A stretch of 9,772 bases of DNA, from positions 1-9,772 of the forward strand of contig JAJFMR010000081.1 of assembly GCA_020696915.1 (NCBI GenBank), written 5' to 3'. The DNA comes from Rhizobiaceae bacterium. GTDB taxonomy: Bacteria; Pseudomonadota; Alphaproteobacteria; Rhizobiales; Rhizobiaceae. The translations under genes were made by a program, and so were the position numbers. The notes under the pieces are model-generated. The model was not told where the DNA came from. It did not search any database and saw nothing but the letters and a program-made list of their open reading frames with translations. Positions 5,669 to 9,772 of this stretch are shown here, piece after piece. Within the stretch, counting starts at the first letter, position 1, and each line of letters opens with the position of its first letter.

Positions 5669-7092
5669 GCCGCCGGTTCGAGCCGCACCGCGGCGAGATC
5701 GGGCGCCAGCCGCGCAATTGCACCGCTGCAGCCAAATCCCTGGCATCGTCCCATCCCGGTGCGTGTGCGCCGCTTCAACCCCCCAGCCGTGCCGGCCGGC
5801 ACGGGCCCATCGAGCGCTTCCCTTATCTCCTGCTCGGTCACCCACTCGCAATGGCAGACGATCGGGGAGCGCGACGGCTGCTGATAGGGCCGCGGCGCGG
5901 CTTGCGAGATGGCAGGCATTTGCGGCCAGTCGAGATCATCATCGGCGGGTGCGCGCCGCGCCTCGCCAAGCAGCATCCCGCCTTGCTCGGCGGCCCATTC
6001 GCCGAGGCCGAGCGAAGCGGAAAGGCCGGTCGAGCGAATGCCGCCAATCGTGATCCAGCCACGGGCGGCGTCTGTCACCAGAACGTAGTCCCGATGCTCG
6101 GTCGCCGGGCGCAATCCGGCAAAAGTGGCAGTGATCGCCTGGCCCGTGAGCGCGGGCAGCATCGCCTCGCCCTCAGCTATTATTCGACGGAGCACGGCCT
6201 CTTCGCAGGGCGCGTGGATCCGGTCGTCCTGATCGTCGGCGGTCGGCCCGAGCAACAGATTGCCGAACACCGTCCTGGTCAGCAGAATACCCTTGGTTCG
6301 CTCCGTCGGCACCCGCAGGATGATGGCGTTGACCAGATCGTGGGCCGGCTTGTCATAAACCACGAACTGACCCTTGCGCGGTCGGACGGTGAATCGGGGT
6401 CGACGTCCGGCGAGCGCCTCGACCCGGTCGCCGAACAGGCCGGCGGCATTGACCACCAGGCGGGCCGCCAAGGATCCTTTGCTGGTTTCGATTCGCCAAA
6501 GCGAGGCGCCGCGAGAGAGACCGGTGACCGCCGCGCCGAGCAGGAGTTCGGCGCCATGCAGCAAGGCCTGCCTGATGTAGCCAAGCGGGGCGCTCCACGG
6601 ATCGATGACGGCCTCGCCCGGAATTTCGACCGCGCCAAGCGCTCCGTCCGACAGGTTCGGCTCGCGCCGGCGCAACCCGGTCTGTTCCATGCGCGAGGCC
6701 TCGACGCCGTTTGCGCGTGAATGCGCAGCAATACCGTCGAGCTTGCCCAGGTCTTCGCGGTCCCATGCGACCACCAGCGCCCTGGTTTCGACCAGCGGCA
6801 GGTTCATGCGGCCATGGATCCGGCGATAGATCGAATACCCCGCTTTTATCATGACAAGTTCGTGGCTAAGCGGCGGCTCGTCGAAACCGGTGTGCAGAAG
6901 TGCGCTATTGCCCTTGCTCGCCCCCTCGAGGATGTCAGCCTCCTTCTCGACGACGACTGTCCGCCATCCGCGAATCGCAAACGAGCGGGCGATGGCGCAG
7001 CCGACCACGCCTGCCCCGACGACGGCGACGTCGAAGGTGCGCTCGGGGGCTGTCGAGGTGTGGCCTGCGATGTTCACAGCGGAGGAATGCAT
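5665..7092 (-). CDS. GlpA-like FAD-dependent glycerol-3-phosphate dehydrogenase/oxidoreductase with C-terminal BFD-like [2Fe-2S] domain
   Basis: Flavoprotein dehydrogenase of 475 residues, predicted to oxidise a polyol phosphate (glycerol 3-phosphate in the best-known relatives) to the keto form. The DAO-type FAD domain spans about 20-375: VAVVGAGVVG (22-31), ribose-binding E49, EGASKGNSALLHTGFD (56-71), KGQFVVYD (240-247) and the closing GGIRSTGLSASLGLGEWAAEQ. Residues 411-460 form a BFD-like [2Fe-2S] domain with C413, C415, C450 and C455 in the C-x-C...C-x4-C spacing. This architecture matches GlpA of anaerobic G3P dehydrogenase, but no GlpB or membrane GlpC is next to it; the next gene encodes an FAD oxidoreductase that may take the electrons. 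First gene of the minus-strand operon, divergent from the DeoR-type regulator. The ATG at 7092 lacks a clear Shine-Dalgarno; the next in-frame start is a GTG at 7077. Exact substrate is unproven. Confidence 0.9.
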   Translation of the reverse strand: MHSSAVNIAGHTSTAPERTFDVAVVGAGVVGCAIARSFAIRGWRTVVVEKEADILEGASKGNSALLHTGFDEPPLSHELVMIKAGYSIYRRIHGRMNLPLVETRALVVAWDREDLGKLDGIAAHSRANGVEASRMEQTGLRRREPNLSDGALGAVEIPGEAVIDPWSAPLGYIRQALLHGAELLLGAAVTGLSRGASLWRIETSKGSLAARLVVNAAGLFGDRVEALAGRRPRFTVRPRKGQFVVYDKPAHDLVNAIILRVPTERTKGILLTRTVFGNLLLGPTADDQDDRIHAPCEEAVLRRIIAEGEAMLPALTGQAITATFAGLRPATEHRDYVLVTDAARGWITIGGIRSTGLSASLGLGEWAAEQGGMLLGEARRAPADDDLDWPQMPAISQAAPRPYQQPSRSPIVCHCEWVTEQEIREALDGPVPAGTAGGLKRRTRTGMGRCQGFGCSGAIARLAPDLAAVRLEPAA

Positions 7093-7108
7093 TCATGTCA
7101 TCAAGTTT

Positions 7109-7120
7109 GACCGAATGGTC
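7109..7120. promoter_or_regulatory. Inverted repeat, candidate repressor half-site pair 1
   Basis: GACC-GAAT-GGTC is a 4-bp-arm inverted repeat. Its left part belongs to the repeated TGACCGAA element. Centre near 7114.5. Confidence 0.4.
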
Positions 7121-7128
7121 GTTTCAAT

Positions 7129-7141
7129 GTCACATAGTGAC
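7129..7141. promoter_or_regulatory. Perfect palindrome GTCAC-ATA-GTGAC, candidate repressor site 2
   Basis: Five-bp arms with a 3-bp centre. The right arm continues into TGACCGAA. The reverse complement of 7136-7144 (TCGGTCACT) occurs again at 7966-7974 before the binding-protein gene, which supports a role as a shared operator. Confidence 0.5.
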
Positions 7142-7167
7142 CGAACAGGCAATGGTGATTTGGATAC

Positions 7168-7938
7168 ATGAAACCCGACGAGCGACGTGAACGGATGGCC
7201 CTCCTGGTCAAGGAAGCGACCCGGATCAGCGTCGACGAGCTGGCCGGGCTGCTCGACACGTCACGCGAGACCGTTCGGCGCGACCTCGCCCTGCTCTCGG
7301 AGCAGGGCCTGCTGCGCAAGGTGCATGGCGGCGCCGTCTATACGCAGACCGCGCTCGAGAGCCCGCTCGGCGACCGTCGTGCCACGGCTCGCGCAGAGAA
7401 GATCGCCATCGGTAAGACAGCTGCATCGCTCTTCCGGCAGGGCGACAGCATGCTCATAGACTCCGGGTCGACCACCGCGTATTTCGCCCAGTCGCTCAAG
7501 GAAGCCGGCACTTTCACAATCATAACCAACTCCACGCTGGTTGCCGCTGAATTGTGGACGGCTCCGGCCGCGAGTGAGGTCTACCTGCTTGGCGGGCGCT
7601 ATTTCGGCGAGGGCCACGAAGTGCTGGGGCCGCTTGTGATCGAACAGATCCAGCGTCTGCATGCGGACCACGCCGTGCTGACGATCGGTGCCGTCGACCG
7701 GAGTGGAACCTTCATGGATTTCAACGCCGATGAGGCCTTCATCGCCCGTGCCATGATCGCCAGCGCGCGCCAGGTGACCGTTCTGGCCGACAGCACCAAG
7801 CTTGGAAGTCATGCGCTTTTCCAGGTGTGCAGAGCCGATCACGTGCATCGGCTGGTGACCGACAAGGCGCCTGAGGCCGCCGTTGCGAATGCACTGAGGA
7901 CGGCTGGCGTGGAGGTTATCGTCGCCAGCCCTGGGTAG
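7168..7938 (+). CDS. DeoR/GlpR-family transcriptional repressor
   Basis: Cytoplasmic regulator of 256 residues, the standard DeoR-family length. The N-terminal winged helix-turn-helix spans about 1-58: ISVDELAGLLDTSRETVRRD (20-39) includes the recognition helix with the family RRDL, and KVHGGAVY (51-58) closes the wing. The C-terminal DeoRC effector domain shows IDSGSTT (97-103), ITNSTLVAAEL (119-129), LLGGRY (140-145), GAVDRSGTFMDFN (174-186) with DEA, and LADSTKLG (206-213), the pattern that binds sugar or polyol phosphates in relatives such as GlpR. The effector is therefore probably the kinase or dehydrogenase product of the divergent operon (inference). Start ATG 7168 matches the family's N-terminus, although its Shine-Dalgarno is weak. 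The binding-protein gene follows 139 bp downstream on the same strand. Likely an autoregulated local repressor of both directions. Confidence 0.93.
   Translation: MKPDERRERMALLVKEATRISVDELAGLLDTSRETVRRDLALLSEQGLLRKVHGGAVYTQTALESPLGDRRATARAEKIAIGKTAASLFRQGDSMLIDSGSTTAYFAQSLKEAGTFTIITNSTLVAAELWTAPAASEVYLLGGRYFGEGHEVLGPLVIEQIQRLHADHAVLTIGAVDRSGTFMDFNADEAFIARAMIASARQVTVLADSTKLGSHALFQVCRADHVHRLVTDKAPEAAVANALRTAGVEVIVASPG
7902..7930 (+). terminator. GC-rich hairpin at the end of the regulator gene
   Basis: GGCTGGCG (7902-7909) pairs perfectly with CGCCAGCC (7923-7930) around a 13-nt loop, inside the last codons of the regulator gene. A run of five T at 7955-7959 is 24 nt downstream, too far for a classic intrinsic terminator. 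It may slow transcription or stabilise the 3' end; termination is weakly supported. Confidence 0.25.
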
Positions 7939-7965
7939 AGACAGCCTCCTACTATTTTTGCCCAA

Positions 7966-8010
7966 TCGGTCACTGGAATGTTGACTTGTTGGCCGTTTAG
8001 TCATTGTACT
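7966..8010 (+). promoter_or_regulatory. Putative promoter and operator of the ABC substrate-binding protein gene
   Basis: A -35-like TTGACT (7981-7986) is followed after 18 bp by TGTACT (8005-8010), a weak -10 match. Directly upstream lies TCGGTCACT (7966-7974), identical to the reverse complement of the palindrome flank at 7136-7144. GGCCGTTT (7991-7998) also resembles GGTCGTTT (7117-7124). This suggests a separate, regulator-controlled promoter within the 139-bp gap after the regulator gene. Promoter assignment is by eye. Confidence 0.45.
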
Positions 8011-8043
8011 GTCACGTTCCTGCCTGCATGTCAGCACTCGATG

Positions 8044-8070
8044 GCGCCAACAGGGAGCGCCAACAGGGAG
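8044..8070 (+). repeat. Tandem 13-bp duplication carrying the Shine-Dalgarno
   Basis: GCGCCAACAGGGA is repeated exactly at 8044-8056 and 8057-8069. The second copy supplies AGGGAG (8065-8070), 7 nt before the ATG at 8078; the first supplies an identical AGGGAG at 8052-8057, 20 nt before it. The proximal copy decides the start. Confidence 0.75.
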
Positions 8071-8077
8071 TAAGAGC

Positions 8078-9772
8078 ATGACGCTTTTCAATCGGGAACG
8101 GGTGCCGCGCCCGGCTTCTCTCTATCTTCGCACCCTTTCATTCTGGCTGCTTGGCGCAACGGCTGCCCAGGCGGCATCCTGCCCGACCGTCGGGGATCCG
8201 CAATCACTCAAGGGGACGTTCCCGCAGCAGGTCGAGATCGATGAGGCGCTCGCTGCGGGCGTGACGCTGACCTTTGCCGAGAACCCGCTGTTTGCCGAAG
8301 ATGTGAAGGCCGGCAAGCTGGCCCCAGTCGCCGAGCGACTGCCGGAGCAGCCGCTGATTGCCCTGCCTTATCTTGAATGCGGGAAATACGGCGGCACCAT
8401 CGAAGGCACGTCACGCGGACCGACGTCGGGGACTTCCGATATCCTCAGCTGGCGACAGGCCGTCCTGGTGCGGATTTCGGACGACCTGCAGACGATCGTT
8501 CCGAACGTCGCCCGCTCGTGGACGTGGGCGGACGACTACAAGTCGATCACCTTCGAACTTCGAAAGGGTCACAAATGGTCCGACGGACAGCCCTTTACGG
8601 CGGACGACGTGGTCTTCTTTTTCGAGGACATCATCCAGAACAAGGAACTCAGTCCGGAAACGACGCCGGAATGGGGACTCAACGTTCACGCCACGAAGAT
8701 CGACGACCAGCATGTCGAGGTGAGTTTCGACGCTCCCTTCCCCGGCCTGCTCACCTATATGGCCACCAGCGGATCGTATTTCAGCACTTTTGCCCCGGCA
8801 CATTTCTTCCAGAAGTTCATGCCGAAGTACAATCCAAAGGCAAACGAGGAAGCCAAGGCAGCCGGGTTCGAGGACTGGAAGAAATGGTTTTCGAATTACT
8901 ACAACAAGTACCACGACGATGCTACAGTTACCGCCGCAGCACTCGAGGTTCCGACACTTGAAGCCCATGTTGTCGAGATTGCGCCAGACACGCAGCAACG
9001 CGTTTTCAAGGCAAACCCCTACTACTTCAAGGTCGACAGCATGGGACAGCAACTGCCCTATATCGACCGCGTGCACGAGCGCTTTCTGAACGCCGACCTG
9101 CAGGTGCTGGCCATCCTCAACGGCGAGGTCGACTTCAAGGCGCAGGGAAACGAGCTGGCCAGCTACCCGACGTTCAAGGAGAATGAGGCGAAGGCGGGCT
9201 ACACGGTGCTGCTGCCGCCCGGCTCCATCGGCAGCTCCATGGCCTTCAACATCACCCACGCGGATCCGAAGCTGCGGGCCATCTATAGCGACATCAGATT
9301 CAGACAGGCAGTCAGCCACGCGATCAACCGCGAGGAAATGAACCAGGTTCTTTATTTCGGACTCGGCAAGCCAAGCCAGGCGCTGCCGGCGCAGCTGTCG
9401 TTCTCGACCGAGGCGGATGCAAACTACATGATCGACTACGATGTGGCGAAGGCCAACGCGCTGCTCGACGGGATGGGAATGAAGCGCGGCGGCGACGGCA
9501 TGCGGACCTTCCCCGACGGCTCGCCCTTCACAATACTTTGGGAGTATTCGAGCCAGTTCGCCAACGCCGAGTTCGCCAAGCTCACGACGGATTATCTCAA
9601 GGCTGTCGGGCTGAACGTCAACCCGAAGGAACTGACGAGCGAGGCGACGCGCGAGAACGCCAAGGCCAGCCGCTCGGACATCAACATGGAATGGGACGTT
9701 CCCTACGAGCCGACGCTGATTGCCAACGTCGATCTCTACATCCCGTACTATTCGGACATCTCGCCGCTGTTC
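8078..9772 (+). CDS. ABC transporter periplasmic substrate-binding protein, SBP_bac_5 class (3'-partial)
   Basis: First 565 residues of a large extracytoplasmic solute receptor, cut off by the right edge (frame open to the last base). A Sec signal peptide fits residues 1-32: Arg at 6, 8, 11 and 18, hydrophobic LSFWLLGATA, and cleavage after AQA. There is no lipobox, so the protein is free in the periplasm. The SBP_bac_5 core is marked by YGGTIEG (104-110), DLQTIVPNVARSW (136-148), the family signature WSDGQPFTADDVVF (167-180), PYIDRV and the FRQAVSHAINREEM helix. Residues 33-100 are an extra N-terminal segment seen in large members of this class. The only two cysteines in the visible part are C35 and C101. 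The family carries peptides, opines, nickel and various glycosides; the substrate here is unknown, but the neighbours point to a polyol ester. Permease and ATPase genes would be expected further right. Confidence 0.92.
   Translation, partial: MTLFNRERVPRPASLYLRTLSFWLLGATAAQAASCPTVGDPQSLKGTFPQQVEIDEALAAGVTLTFAENPLFAEDVKAGKLAPVAERLPEQPLIALPYLECGKYGGTIEGTSRGPTSGTSDILSWRQAVLVRISDDLQTIVPNVARSWTWADDYKSITFELRKGHKWSDGQPFTADDVVFFFEDIIQNKELSPETTPEWGLNVHATKIDDQHVEVSFDAPFPGLLTYMATSGSYFSTFAPAHFFQKFMPKYNPKANEEAKAAGFEDWKKWFSNYYNKYHDDATVTAAALEVPTLEAHVVEIAPDTQQRVFKANPYYFKVDSMGQQLPYIDRVHERFLNADLQVLAILNGEVDFKAQGNELASYPTFKENEAKAGYTVLLPPGSIGSSMAFNITHADPKLRAIYSDIRFRQAVSHAINREEMNQVLYFGLGKPSQALPAQLSFSTEADANYMIDYDVAKANALLDGMGMKRGGDGMRTFPDGSPFTILWEYSSQFANAEFAKLTTDYLKAVGLNVNPKELTSEATRENAKASRSDINMEWDVPYEPTLIANVDLYIPYYSDISPLF

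Larger units (their letters stand above)
7093..7167. promoter_or_regulatory. Divergent control region between dehydrogenase operon and DeoR-type regulator
   Basis: This 75-bp gap must hold the promoters of both the minus-strand operon and the regulator gene. It contains TGACCGAA twice (7108-7115, 7138-7145), 30 bp apart, and two inverted repeats whose centres are about 20 bp apart. A plus-strand -35-like TTGACC lies at 7107-7112, but no clean -10 is seen at standard spacing, and no strong minus-strand promoter is obvious. DeoR-family genes commonly bind their own divergent promoter region, so this is the likeliest operator. Confidence 0.6.

Noticed and set aside
4607..5884. Plus-strand open frame of 425 codons antisense to the oxidoreductase gene
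   Set aside because: It mirrors a minus-strand gene with clear FAD motifs; the translation has no recognisable domain and is Arg/Gly/Pro-rich as expected from GC-rich antisense frames.
5515..6720. Plus-strand open frame of 401 codons antisense to the GlpA-like gene
   Set aside because: Lies over a confident flavoprotein gene, with no domain, no start signal and shadow-like composition.
8165..8185. Lipoprotein signal at the cysteine of the receptor N-terminus
   Set aside because: Residues before C35 are Ala-Ala-Ser without the Leu/Val/Ile expected at -3, so ordinary signal peptidase I cleavage after AQA is preferred.
8411..9319. Minus-strand open frame of 302 codons opposite the receptor gene
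   Set aside because: The plus-strand frame has the SBP_bac_5 signature, a signal peptide and a strong Shine-Dalgarno; the antisense frame has none of these.

Overview
The window is GC-rich DNA with dense genes and strong G/C bias at third codon positions. The protein sequences look alphaproteobacterial, most like Rhizobiales; this is inferred from family resemblance and not from a marker gene. It holds seven believable protein-coding genes plus an eighth cut off by the right edge. I see no RNA gene, CRISPR array, transposase or attachment site.

Left part (1-1150, + strand): two DUF1801-family genes of unknown function lie in tandem. The first may continue past the left edge. They run convergently into the next block and look unrelated to it.

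Central block (1254-7092, - strand): a catabolic gene set transcribed right to left. Its order is a GlpA-like FAD dehydrogenase with a C-terminal [2Fe-2S] (BFD-like) domain, an FAD/NAD(P)-type oxidoreductase, an FGGY kinase related to glycerol kinase, then, after a 174-bp gap, a formylglycine-type hydrolase of the phosphonate monoester hydrolase/sulfatase family. The first three genes are joined by 4-bp ATGA stop/start overlaps, so they are very probably one translationally coupled operon.

Right part (7093-9772, + strand): a DeoR/GlpR-family repressor is divergent from the operon across a 75-bp control region. It is followed by a large periplasmic substrate-binding protein of the SBP_bac_5 (peptide/nickel) ABC class, which runs off the right end. 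The control region and the leader of the binding-protein gene share a TCGGTCA element in palindromic surroundings, as expected if the repressor controls both directions.

Working model (inference): an ester of a glycerol-like polyol (phosphodiester, phosphonate ester or sulfate ester) is captured outside and imported by the ABC system. The cytoplasmic formylglycine hydrolase cleaves it, the FGGY kinase phosphorylates the polyol, and the two-subunit flavo-iron-sulfur dehydrogenase oxidises the product. Two substitutions suggest this is not ordinary glycerol/G3P metabolism: the kinase lacks the glycerol-contacting arginine of GlpK (NQGET instead of NQRET), and the hydrolase has Asp where characterised phosphonate monoester hydrolase has the active-site Thr107.
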